Part shown: positions 16,634 to 24,211 of the stretch, one piece after another
How the letters are laid out: every line of letters starts with the position of its first letter
Position numbering within the stretch: position 1 is the stretch's first letter
Source: Nitrosopelagicus sp964511265
Lineage (GTDB): Archaea > Thermoproteota > Nitrososphaeria > Nitrososphaerales > Nitrosopumilaceae
Length of the DNA stretch: 64,000 bases
Reading direction: 5' to 3'
Assembly: GCA_964511265.1 (NCBI GenBank)
Contig: CAZEES010000001.1
Coordinates: 1 to 64,000, forward strand
Translations under genes and position numbers: made by a program
The notes under the pieces: model-generated
The model's database searches: none
What the model was told of the DNA's origin: nothing
What the model saw: only the letters and a program-made list of their open reading frames with translations

Positions 16634-17413
16634 ATGGCTAAAACAAAGAAAACAACAACAAAGAAAACAACAACAAAAAAACCAACTAAAAAAGATCTAG
16701 AAGCCAAAATCGCTAATTTAGAAGCAAAATTGAATAAATTAGCAGCATCAACAGAATCTGCTCAAACTGCTCCTAAACCAGCTGAAACAAAACCAGCTGA
16801 AACAAAACCAGCTGAAACAAAACCAGCTGAAACAGCTCCAAAGCCGGCAGAGACAGCTCCTCCAAAACCAGCTCCAAAGCCAGCTCCACTTCACGAAAGA
16901 TTCCGTGAAATTCCAACAGGAAACTGGAACACACNNNNNNNNNNNNNNNNNNNNNNNNNNNNNNNNNNNNNNNNNNNNNNNNNNNNNNNNNNNNNNNNNN
17001 NNNNNNNNNNNNNNNNNNNNNNNNNNNNNNNNNNACTTGCATATCATCCAGCTGACAAAAGATTTGGTACTTGGATTAATGATGCTCCTGCAAGTGGACA
17101 AACAAAAGCTGCTCCACCTCCACCTCCACCTCCACAACCTGAACCTCAGACGAGTGGTCAAAGTACATCTAGTGGAAGTGATGGAAAATCAAAACAAGAA
17201 CAACTTGAAGACTATGAAAAAGACTATCTGGCACGTTTAGAACAACAAAAAGTTGATGATGCAAAAGCCGCAGCAGAAGAAGCTGCAGCTGAGGCAGCAG
17301 CAAATTCCGCCGCAAAAGCATCTACCGGTACATTACCTAAAGGATTTTCACCTCCTAAACCAGCAGAAGCTCCAAAACCTGCTAGTAAAGGTACATTACC
17401 TAAAGGGTTCTAA
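16634..17413 (+). CDS. Lys/Pro/Ala-rich low-complexity protein with KG(T)LPKGF tail (contains an assembly gap)
   Basis: A modular 259-codon reading interrupted by 100 N at 16935-17034. Order: Lys/Thr-rich tail (TKKTTTKKTTTKKPTKK), a coiled-coil heptad stretch near residues 21-40, tandem KPAET repeats, a short conserved segment before and after the gap (HERFREIPTGNW, YHPADKRFGTWIND), a polyproline stretch, the segment SKQEQLEDYEKDYLARLEQQ, an Ala-rich helix, and two copies of GTLPKGF, the last at the C-terminus. It shares the YEKDYL segment with the protein at 23741-24148 and the PKG tail with the protein at 51425-52711. Basic tail plus coiled coil suggest nucleic-acid or scaffold binding; function unknown. 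Confidence 0.6.
   Translation: MAKTKKTTTKKTTTKKPTKKDLEAKIANLEAKLNKLAASTESAQTAPKPAETKPAETKPAETKPAETAPKPAETAPPKPAPKPAPLHERFREIPTGNWNTXXXXXXXXXXXXXXXXXXXXXXXXXXXXXXXXXXLAYHPADKRFGTWINDAPASGQTKAAPPPPPPPQPEPQTSGQSTSSGSDGKSKQEQLEDYEKDYLARLEQQKVDDAKAAAEEAAAEAAANSAAKASTGTLPKGFSPPKPAEAPKPASKGTLPKGF
16778..16837 (+). repeat. 15-bp tandem repeat encoding KPAET units
   Basis: Four consecutive 15-base units of ccagctgaaacaaaa, the last one diverged at its 3' end. Near-identity at the DNA level indicates recent slippage or unequal recombination. The nearby gap at 16935 may be due to such low-complexity sequence. Confidence 0.85.
16935..17034. other. Assembly gap (100 N)
   Basis: Second run of exactly 100 N, inside the Lys/Pro/Ala-rich gene. 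The true length and hence the frame continuity across it are unknown. Confidence 0.99.
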
Positions 17414-17423
17414 ATATCTCGAA

Positions 17424-17447
17424 ACTTCTTTTCTTTTCTTTTATTTT
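17424..17447 (+). terminator. T-rich terminator of the Lys/Pro/Ala-rich gene
   Basis: A pyrimidine tract, mostly T, begins about 10 bases after the stop codon at 17413, the usual form of an archaeal intrinsic terminator. It lies in the short space before the convergent peroxiredoxin gene. Confidence 0.4.
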
Positions 17448-17899
17448 TGAAAGGCTTCTAAAACTTCGTTAGAATGTCCTTTTGGTTTTACTTTAGGAAA
17501 TACTTTGAAAATTTTTCCTTTTTCATTTACTAAAAACGTACTACGATTAATTCCCATGAATTCTCTTCCCATAAATTTTTTCAATCCCCATACCCCAAAT
17601 TTTTTACAAACTTCAGTTTCAACATCTGCAAGTAAGATATATGGTATCTTCATTTTAGCACAAAATTTTCTATGTGATGTTACATCATCTTTACTAATAC
17701 CGACAATCTCTATTCCTTCTTTTTGAAATTTTTTATAATCTTTTGAAAATTCATCTGCTTCTATAGTGCATCCAGGTGTAAAATCTCTTGGGTAAAAATA
17801 AATGACAAATTTCTTTCCTTTTAGTTGGGATGACTTGACCATATTCCCATCTGCATCTTGTAATTGAAATTTTGGTACTGTCTCTCCTTCTTCGATCAT
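17441..17899 (-). CDS. Peroxiredoxin, BCP/AhpC-TSA family
   Basis: Thiol peroxidase that reduces peroxides in the cytoplasm. 152 residues with the thioredoxin-like peroxiredoxin core and peroxidatic Cys44 in YPRDFTPGCTIEADEF. The position where many BCP proteins have a resolving Cys (five residues on) is Asp49; other cysteines are C80 and C98, so it acts either as a 1-Cys enzyme or with a distant resolving Cys. It is divergent from an aquaporin gene, and both appear to use one A/T element at 17921-17930. Confidence 0.92.
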   Translation of the reverse strand: MIEEGETVPKFQLQDADGNMVKSSQLKGKKFVIYFYPRDFTPGCTIEADEFSKDYKKFQKEGIEIVGISKDDVTSHRKFCAKMKIPYILLADVETEVCKKFGVWGLKKFMGREFMGINRSTFLVNEKGKIFKVFPKVKPKGHSNEVLEAFQK

Positions 17900-17920
17900 A
17901 CAATTACAAATTTTTTTCCA

Positions 17921-17930
17921 GATAAATATT
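17921..17930. promoter_or_regulatory. Shared bidirectional TATA-like element
   Basis: GATAAATATT on the plus strand reads AATATTTATC on the minus strand. It lies 22-31 bases before the peroxiredoxin ATG (17899) and 23-32 bases before the aquaporin ATG at 17953, so a single element could serve both divergent genes. Confidence 0.45.
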
Positions 17931-17943
17931 CTTTGAGAGAAAA

Positions 17944-18699
17944 TTGACTAGTATGTTTTATATGGAAATGATCTTGGCTTCAAATATGGTTAATCCTCGA
18001 GCCTGGCTTGCAGAAGCAATTGCAACCTTTGGTCTTGTATTCTTTGGACCACTATCTGTAATTCTTGCAGTAGTTGCATTTGGAGAAGGATTATCAATCG
18101 AAGCAATAATCATGATATCTCTTGGACATGGTGGCGCAATTGCCTTGATGGTTTATGCATTTGGGCATGTTTCAGGCGCACACATCAATCCTGCAGTTAC
18201 TATTCCTATGATGATTACAAAAAAAATTAGTGTAAAAGATGGAATTGGATATATCTTATTCCAAATAATGGGTGCAATTATTGCAACTCTGTCTTTGAAA
18301 GCACTATTTCCGGTAATTGGCGAAAAAGTATTCTGGGGTGCACATGGAGGTCCAAGTGAATTACTAAACAATAGTGTGATGTCTGGATTAGCAGTTGAAA
18401 TTATTCTGACATTCTTCCTAGTTGTTGTAATCTTTATGACTGCTGTTCATAAAAAAGCACCAAAGAGCGTTTATGGTGCCGCAATTGGTGGTATGGTATT
18501 CTTGCTTCACTTAGTAGGCATTCCACTAACTGGTGCATCAATGAATCCTGCACGATCTTTTTCACCTGCAGTTGTATCTGGAGATGCTGGTTTGTTGGAA
18601 GTTCAATGGCTATATTGGGTAGGTCCAATCATTGGAGGTATCATTGCCGGCGTAATAATGAATTATTTGTATGTCAAGCCCGCAGAAAAAGAAGCATAA
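17944..18699 (+). CDS. Aquaporin / MIP family channel
   Basis: Membrane channel for water and possibly small solutes such as glycerol or ammonia. 251 residues, six membrane helices in two inverted halves, with both pore motifs intact: SGAHINPAVT in the first half and GASMNPARSF in the second. The longest reading starts at TTG 17944, but ATG 17953 is better placed relative to the A/T element at 17921-17930. Substrate cannot be decided from sequence alone. Its divergent partner is a peroxiredoxin, which would fit peroxide-conducting aquaporins, but this is only a suggestion. Confidence 0.92.
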   Translation: MTSMFYMEMILASNMVNPRAWLAEAIATFGLVFFGPLSVILAVVAFGEGLSIEAIIMISLGHGGAIALMVYAFGHVSGAHINPAVTIPMMITKKISVKDGIGYILFQIMGAIIATLSLKALFPVIGEKVFWGAHGGPSELLNNSVMSGLAVEIILTFFLVVVIFMTAVHKKAPKSVYGAAIGGMVFLLHLVGIPLTGASMNPARSFSPAVVSGDAGLLEVQWLYWVGPIIGGIIAGVIMNYLYVKPAEKEA

Positions 18700-18742
18700 T
18701 TATTTTCCAAACGTTTTTAACAATTTTTCAAAGTAAGTTATT

Positions 18743-18817
18743 GGGTTCGTAGCTCAGCATGGATAGAGCGAGTGCTTGCGGAGCATTAGGTCGGGGGTTC
18801 GAATCCCTTCGGATCCG
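18743..18817 (+). tRNA. tRNA-Arg (anticodon GCG)
   Basis: A 75-base cloverleaf: acceptor GGGTTCG/CGGATCC with discriminator G, D stem GCTC/GAGC, anticodon stem AGTGC/GCATT with loop TTGCGGA (anticodon GCG, codon CGC), and T arm around TTCGAAT. No intron and no encoded CCA. Confidence 0.93.
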
Positions 18818-18964
18818 TTATTCATTATCATTTTCTGATTTATCTTTTTTTACTTTATCCCACATGTGCATATTACCACGTAACAAAAATGATCCAACAA
18901 TTATTGTAACAAGTCCCACTATGACAAACATAAATCCTCTGCCTATTATTCCAAGTTTTGACAT
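18818..18964 (-). CDS. 48-aa single-span membrane protein
   Basis: Reads MSKLGIIGRGFMFVIVGLVT at the start, a clear hydrophobic helix from about residue 6 to 28, followed by a charged, lysine-rich tail ending KSENDNE. The stop codon abuts the last base of the tRNA-Arg on the other strand. No family recognised. A second tiny membrane protein is encoded 48 bases away, divergently. Confidence 0.55.
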   Translation of the reverse strand: MSKLGIIGRGFMFVIVGLVTIIVGSFLLRGNMHMWDKVKKDKSENDNE

Positions 18965-19012
18965 GGTATAATTTAGAATGCATTATTATTAAGACGTATT
19001 TTTTATATCAAT

Positions 19013-19111
19013 ATGCCAAAGAGTAAAGATATTGCAATATGGATTGGAATATTTGGAGGAGGAATAGGATTATTCTTCTTTTATGATATTGTCGCAGAAT
19101 TAATGAGATAA
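19013..19111 (+). CDS. 32-aa single-span membrane protein
   Basis: Reads MPKSKDIAIWIGIFGGGIGL, then a phenylalanine-rich end of the helix and the tail YDIVAELMR. The glycine-rich single helix covers nearly the entire protein. It starts 48 bases from the divergent 48-aa membrane protein gene, and the flavin-binding protein gene follows 37 bases downstream. Function unknown. Confidence 0.5.
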   Translation: MPKSKDIAIWIGIFGGGIGLFFFYDIVAELMR

Positions 19112-19148
19112 TTTGTGAATTTAATTACAAGTAATCCAAACTCACTTC

Positions 19149-19589
19149 ATGATTGAATTTAACGATACGATAAAAAATTTTGTTAACTTTCAAAAATTGG
19201 GATATGTTGCAACCATTTCATCTGATGGCACACCAAATCTATCTCCAAAAGGAACTATTGCAATTCTTGATGATTCACGATTAGTATTTGCAAACATTCG
19301 TTCTCCACAAACAGTTGAAAATCTCACAAAAAATCCTTCTATTGAAATTAATGTAGTTGATCCTTTTTCACGTATGGGTTACAGATTCAAAGGATTAGCC
19401 AACATATTATCTAGCGGTGATGATTTCCAAAACATTCTGAGTTATTTTGAGGAGAAAGGAATCAAAAGTCAAATTTCTCATATAATAATTGTTGATGTTG
19501 ATTCTTACTCTGAGGTCACATCCCCTTCATATGATCTAGGTTTTAAAAAAGATGCTCTGGTAGAAAAGTGGAAACAATACTATAACTAA
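19149..19589 (+). CDS. Pyridoxamine 5'-phosphate oxidase-like FMN/F420-binding protein
   Basis: A 146-residue split-barrel flavin-binding protein. The start FQKLGYVATISSDGTPNLSP and the strand pattern ending in DPFSRMGYRFKGLANIL are typical of the PNPOx-like family, whose members bind FMN, F420 or heme. It is too divergent to assign true PdxH activity. Given F420 synthesis genes in this genome, an F420-dependent reductase is possible. Its stop overlaps a convergent coiled-coil gene by 4 bases. Confidence 0.8.
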   Translation: MIEFNDTIKNFVNFQKLGYVATISSDGTPNLSPKGTIAILDDSRLVFANIRSPQTVENLTKNPSIEINVVDPFSRMGYRFKGLANILSSGDDFQNILSYFEEKGIKSQISHIIIVDVDSYSEVTSPSYDLGFKKDALVEKWKQYYN

Positions 19590-20311
19590 TTCTGTAATCT
19601 CTTCTTCGTTTCATCATGCGCTTTTCTTTCTTTATCTAGTAACTGTCTGATAACATCAAGTTCTTTCATTGTATCTTGTAATCGTTTATTTGTTGTTGCA
19701 ACGATCTGACTTGCTGCTTCAACTACACTTTTTGAATCTTCCCCGACATGATCTTTTGCATCCCCCTTTTTCATATCTCCCAGTCGTTTTTTCAAAACTT
19801 CTAACTCCTTTCTTCTTTGATTCAATTCATCATCAATTTTCTTCTTTTGATTTTCTGAATCTGAAAAAAATGGTTCATTTTTCTTAATTTTCTGCTCTAT
19901 CTGCTCGTTTGTCTCTTTATTTTTAATAATATCTTCTTGAATTTTTTTTAATTCCATTTTTGAATCATTAATCTGTTTTGACAGTATGTCGGCATCTTGC
20001 TCATTTGCTTTTAGCATATTACTAGTCTCAGAATTTGTGTTTGAACGTAATTCTTTCTTTGATTGAATAATTTTATTCACTAACTCACCATATTCATTTT
20101 TTGATAATTGAATTTTCTCCATAATTGTATCTAGTCTCTCATTTTTTTCTTTGAGTAAATTCTGTAAATCTTCAAGTTTGTTTTCAACATGTTCTTTTTG
20201 AATATTCTCTGTTGGTTCTATGTTTGAATTTTTCTTAATCTTCTCTGAATCAATAACGCCTGCATTCTCATTTTTTTTATTCTCTTTTTTGAATTTGTTG
20301 AATAATCCCAT
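19586..20311 (-). CDS. Coiled-coil protein, last gene of the elp3-lysS operon
   Basis: 241 residues, very rich in Lys, Glu, Asn and Gln, with long heptad stretches from about residue 40 to 180 and 205 to 241. The N-terminal MGLFNKFKKENKK could form a short amphipathic membrane-binding helix. No catalytic motif is visible. It lies 9 bases after a small membrane-protein gene and looks co-transcribed with elp3 and lysS. Function unknown. Confidence 0.65.
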   Translation of the reverse strand: MGLFNKFKKENKKNENAGVIDSEKIKKNSNIEPTENIQKEHVENKLEDLQNLLKEKNERLDTIMEKIQLSKNEYGELVNKIIQSKKELRSNTNSETSNMLKANEQDADILSKQINDSKMELKKIQEDIIKNKETNEQIEQKIKKNEPFFSDSENQKKKIDDELNQRRKELEVLKKRLGDMKKGDAKDHVGEDSKSVVEAASQIVATTNKRLQDTMKELDVIRQLLDKERKAHDETKKRLQN

Positions 20312-20320
20312 CTTTAATCA

Positions 20321-20518
20321 CTAATTCCGTTTTGTTTTCCTAATGAATCTAATATAAAATCCTGCCCCGCCAATAAAAATACCGAAAATTAATGATGCAA
20401 TTCCCAATTCTGGATTATCTGTGTGTAAATTTGGTGCTAGAAATAATAACAATGCTCCAAAAATTATTAGAAAAAATCCCCCTCCTTTCTTCTGTTTATT
20501 ATGCTCGTTATGTGCCAT
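20321..20518 (-). CDS. 65-aa two-span membrane protein
   Basis: A short basic N-terminus (MAHNEHNKQKKGGG) is followed by two hydrophobic helices (about residues 14-31 and 39-58) and a basic tail IRKTKRN. It starts one base after the lysS stop and ends 9 bases before the coiled-coil gene, so it is part of the same operon. No family recognised. Confidence 0.65.
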   Translation of the reverse strand: MAHNEHNKQKKGGGFFLIIFGALLLFLAPNLHTDNPELGIASLIFGIFIGGAGFYIRFIRKTKRN

Positions 20519-20519
20519 C

Positions 20520-22109
20520 TTATTTCACGTATCTGCCAATTTTCTCTGCTACATTTTTTTTTCCAATATCCAAAATGAACGGACCTATCTTAGGACCTCT
20601 GGTAGTTGATAAAATAATCTGATAAAGTACTTTGAAAAATTCTTTTGGTTCTATATTGTCTCCTTTAGCAATTTGATATATTGCATTTTGTAGGTCATCT
20701 ATCTCTTCATCTTTTTCTAAAAGGATAACTAATTTGCCTAATGCACCTTTAATCTTTGAATCTACCTCGACATTAATCTCATCTGTAATATCAAACTCAT
20801 CCGCAAAGTTTCCTGCCATTCCAATCAGTTTGTCAATCTCTGAACTTGTCTCTTTTATTGCATGGTAATCAATTAATTTTTTATTAATTCTAGAAATTCT
20901 ATCTTCCTTGAAAATTTTACATAACTCTAAAAGCAATCTATAACTTACTTGAGGTGGAATCTGTTTTGGTGGATTTAGTAAATTTACGTATTCATACAAT
21001 CCTTTTGATTTGACTACTTTTGCTTCATTATCAATCTTGATTTTATTAAAAAATATTTTTTCTAATTCATTATACTCATCCATAAGCGATGGAATATCTT
21101 CGAATCCTAATTCTCTTGCACCCGTAATTCGTTTGTAAAGCAACAAAAGTATAGATTTGGGGGTTCCAAATCTTAACCAAGTTTGAGATGTAACTACATT
21201 TCCCAGTGATTTTGATATTTTCTTTCCACCTTTATCTAAAAACATTTCATATCTGATATGATGAGGATGTGGAAAATTCAAAATTTCATCTGCCACCCAA
21301 TCATTAACTTTGACTGAATCCATGATATCCTTTCCATAAGCTTCGAATCTAATATCAAATGCACTCCATCTTGCGGCAAATTCTACTTTCCAGGCTAATT
21401 TCCCTAGATCTTTTCTAATATCTGCCTCTCCTTCATGACCGCACCCTTTGATAATCTTACCGCCAATCTCCGCATCGTGGCACTTGTAGCGCACCCTTCT
21501 CTCATCGGGTAGGTATTCTGTTGCCTCTGCAACATACAGTCTGTTACATTGTGCACATACTGGAAAGTATGGTAAAAATTTTTGATATTTTTCTTGACCG
21601 ACTAACTCTTCTATCTTACCGCCAATCTTCTCACTTTGTGATAAAATTGTATGGATTTGTTCTTGCAACAATCCTTCTTTGTATGTGTCTCTTGCTCTTT
21701 TGAAGGTGTACTCAATTCCTAATTTATCCAATCCATCTAAAAGTCGACTACTCATGTGCATACCATATGATTCATGTTTTCCTGTATGATCTGGTATCAA
21801 TGATACAGGTTTTCCAATATGTTCTTCAAGTGAACTAGGAAATCCTTCTGGAATTTTTCTTAATCCATCTAGATCATCTGAATATGCAATTAATTCTGAT
21901 TTGTATCCCATATTTTCTAAGGCAAGTTTCACTCCGTATGCTCTAACTGCATCTCCTAAACTACCAATATGCGGAATGCCTGATGCACCTAACCCACTTT
22001 CAACTCTAATTAGTTCTGTGTTCCTTCCCAACTGTTTTTCTCTTTCAACTAATTCGAATGCTAGTTTATCAATCCATGTTCCTTTACCTATGATATTTTG
22101 TTCAGACAT
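20520..22109 (-). CDS. lysS: Lysyl-tRNA synthetase, class I
   Basis: Charges tRNA-Lys. This is the class I form found in most archaea, unrelated to class II LysRS. 529 residues with the HIGH-type motif PHIGSLGD near residue 46, cysteine motifs around CAQCNRLY and GCGHEGEAD, the KMSKS-type motif KISKSLGN and a helical C-terminal anticodon-binding part. It starts 3 bases after the elp3 stop and the ATG start is unambiguous. Confidence 0.95.
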   Translation of the reverse strand: MSEQNIIGKGTWIDKLAFELVEREKQLGRNTELIRVESGLGASGIPHIGSLGDAVRAYGVKLALENMGYKSELIAYSDDLDGLRKIPEGFPSSLEEHIGKPVSLIPDHTGKHESYGMHMSSRLLDGLDKLGIEYTFKRARDTYKEGLLQEQIHTILSQSEKIGGKIEELVGQEKYQKFLPYFPVCAQCNRLYVAEATEYLPDERRVRYKCHDAEIGGKIIKGCGHEGEADIRKDLGKLAWKVEFAARWSAFDIRFEAYGKDIMDSVKVNDWVADEILNFPHPHHIRYEMFLDKGGKKISKSLGNVVTSQTWLRFGTPKSILLLLYKRITGARELGFEDIPSLMDEYNELEKIFFNKIKIDNEAKVVKSKGLYEYVNLLNPPKQIPPQVSYRLLLELCKIFKEDRISRINKKLIDYHAIKETSSEIDKLIGMAGNFADEFDITDEINVEVDSKIKGALGKLVILLEKDEEIDDLQNAIYQIAKGDNIEPKEFFKVLYQIILSTTRGPKIGPFILDIGKKNVAEKIGRYVK

Positions 22110-22112
22110 CTC

Positions 22113-23696
22113 TTATCTCAAATCCTTTGCCATATATGGTCCATCAATTTTGTATCCTAATTTCTTATAATATTCTCTTGTACCTACTGCACTGATTACA
22201 CATAATTTGTCTGATGATAGTTCTGACGATGCAATTTTCTCTGCTTCATTCATCAATTTCTTTCCAATTCCTTGATGTTGGAAGCTAAACTCTTCTTGCT
22301 CTCCAATCTTAATTGCTTTCCCAAACACATGAAGTTCTCTCACAATTGATGTTTTTTCAGTAATCTCCTCTCTATGTGCATCATTACTTGGTTTTCTTAG
22401 TCTCAAAAATCCATATGTTAAGTCGTCATAATCATTAAACGACAAAAAAACTTCTTTTCCACCAGATGCATTATAATTAATTCTCTCTAATTTTAGTTCA
22501 GAAAAGTCTTTTTTATTGTTCAATCCTGCCTCTCTACATCTGATGCACTTGCATGAGGTTCCTTGTTTTTGTAATTCTTGGTGAACCTTTTGTCTCAAAT
22601 TCCCCATTTTTGGCCCATCCACAATTTCATCCATTGTTATTTCTCGTTGTACTCTCATAACTCGAATCCATTTTGGTGTAATCTTTTTAGCTTCACTCAA
22701 AACATCAATCATATCTTCAGTTGAATACGGTTTGTAATTACCTAATTTGTAATCATCATATAGTGGTGTATCCTTTAAAACCAATGCCGGATAAATCTTT
22801 AACATATCTGGTTTGAACTCTTCCATCTCAAATAATTTCTTAAAATCTGCAATGTCTTCTTTTGGACTCATGGTTGGAAGCCCTGGCATCATATGTGCAA
22901 CAATTTTGTATCCTGCATCTCTTGCAATCTGAAAAGAGCTAATCACTTGTTGTAAGTTATGTCCTCTGTTGACTATGTTGTATACTCTCTCAGTTAAACT
23001 TTGAACTCCAATCTCAACTCTTGTTGTTCCATAATCTAACATCATGTCAACATGTTTTTGTTGACAATAATCTGGCTTCGTTTCTATGGTGAAGCCTACA
23101 TTTCTCATCTTTGCTTTTTCATTATTCTTTTTTGCATCTTCCAAACTACTTGATTCAAAACCATTAATAGCATCATAACATGATTTGATAAATTCTCGTT
23201 GATATTCGTCTGGCATGAACAGAAACGTTCCGCCCACAATGACCAATTCTAGTTTTGTAGGATCGTGACCAAATGCAATTAGCTGTTCGATTCTTTTCTT
23301 TATCTGAATTCCCGGTTCATATTCGTCTTCTATCGCACTAAGTGTTACTGGTTCTTTCCCTGTGTAACTATTTGGTGTATTGACTTCTACTCCTCCTGGA
23401 CAAAAAGTACATCTTCCATGTGGACATGCAAAAGGTTTTGGCATTATTGCTATCACAGCAACTCCTGATGCTGTTTTTACTGGTTTTTTCAGCAAAATCT
23501 TCTGAAGATTTACAAATTGTTCTTCAGTTGCGGATGATAATATCTCTGAATTTTTGGGTAGTCTTTCTAACGAATATCTTGCACATATCTTTTTTATTTC
23601 ATTTTTAATCTGTTCTTTTTTTGGATTATTAATCTCTGATAATTTATCACAAATTTCTTTACATGCTTGTGAAAAAACCTCACTTAATTTTTGCAT
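22113..23696 (-). CDS. elp3: Elp3-like tRNA uridine-34 modification enzyme
   Basis: 527 residues with an N-terminal helical tRNA-binding part, a radical SAM domain with cluster motif CPHGRCTFCPGG (CX4CX2C, near residue 94), and a C-terminal GNAT acetyltransferase domain with QHQGIGKKLMNEAEKIA. Archaeal Elp3 alone makes the 5-carboxymethyl group on wobble uridine of tRNA, without the other Elongator subunits. The link with lysS in one operon is interesting because tRNA-Lys is among the tRNAs modified by Elp3. Confidence 0.94.
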   Translation of the reverse strand: MQKLSEVFSQACKEICDKLSEINNPKKEQIKNEIKKICARYSLERLPKNSEILSSATEEQFVNLQKILLKKPVKTASGVAVIAIMPKPFACPHGRCTFCPGGVEVNTPNSYTGKEPVTLSAIEDEYEPGIQIKKRIEQLIAFGHDPTKLELVIVGGTFLFMPDEYQREFIKSCYDAINGFESSSLEDAKKNNEKAKMRNVGFTIETKPDYCQQKHVDMMLDYGTTRVEIGVQSLTERVYNIVNRGHNLQQVISSFQIARDAGYKIVAHMMPGLPTMSPKEDIADFKKLFEMEEFKPDMLKIYPALVLKDTPLYDDYKLGNYKPYSTEDMIDVLSEAKKITPKWIRVMRVQREITMDEIVDGPKMGNLRQKVHQELQKQGTSCKCIRCREAGLNNKKDFSELKLERINYNASGGKEVFLSFNDYDDLTYGFLRLRKPSNDAHREEITEKTSIVRELHVFGKAIKIGEQEEFSFQHQGIGKKLMNEAEKIASSELSSDKLCVISAVGTREYYKKLGYKIDGPYMAKDLR

Positions 23697-23740
23697 GTTC
23701 TATGCAAATCCTTGCAACATAAAATGGTTTAAAAGATATA

Positions 23741-24148
23741 TCACTTTCTTTTAGGAGATGCCTTCTTCTTAGTTACCTTTCTTTTCACCGTGGTTTTTCT
23801 TTTAGGAGATGCCTTCTTCTTAGTTACCTTTCTTTTCACAGGCTCTTCATTAATCTGAATTTTTAGTAATCTTAACTCCTCAATTAAAGACGTAACTTCT
23901 TTATTCAGAAATTCTTGTTTATCTTTTAAATCTGATTTTGCTTGAATCTTTGCAGCTGAAGCTCTTTGAATTTGCATTGCAGACTCTATCTGAACTTTCT
24001 CTGCTTCTTCCACCTTTCGCGTTCTTTCTTCTTCACTAACTACCGGTTCTTCTTCATGCAAAAATTCTACTTTTCCTTGTTTTGCTAATCTTTTTAGATA
24101 ATCTTTCTCATATTCTGCTAATATTTCTTCTTTAGATCTTTCACTCAC
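23741..24148 (-). CDS. Coiled-coil protein with Lys-rich SPKRK tail
   Basis: 135 residues. The start SKEEILAEYEKDYLKRLAKQ matches a segment of the protein at 16634-17413. A Glu/Gln/Lys-rich coiled coil follows (about residues 40-100). The tail has two 17-residue repeats rich in KRKVTKKKASPKRK, resembling histone H1-type SPKK tails that bind AT-rich DNA. The gene lies between elp3 and a cation antiporter, each 44-63 bases away. Nucleic-acid or nucleoid binding is a reasonable guess from composition only. Confidence 0.6.
   Translation of the reverse strand: MSERSKEEILAEYEKDYLKRLAKQGKVEFLHEEEPVVSEEERTRKVEEAEKVQIESAMQIQRASAAKIQAKSDLKDKQEFLNKEVTSLIEELRLLKIQINEEPVKRKVTKKKASPKRKTTVKRKVTKKKASPKRK
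23745..23839. repeat. Two 44-base direct repeats at 51-base spacing
   Basis: 23745-23788 and 23796-23839 are near identical and encode the two copies of the Lys-rich tail. The 51-base period (17 codons) keeps the frame, so copy number can change without disrupting the protein. Confidence 0.85.
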
Positions 24149-24211
24149 AACAATTTTTGATACTTGTTGAATTTAAATTATTTTTAGAAATTATTTGAAA
24201 CTTACCTTTGA

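Noticed and set aside
16748..17161. Minus-strand frames rich in Trp/Phe/Ser/Cys
   Set aside because: Reverse-strand shadows of the KPAET repeats and polyproline stretch.
23745..23839. CRISPR array
   Set aside because: Only two repeats, both in frame within a coding region with no spacers of constant size; no cas genes in the window.
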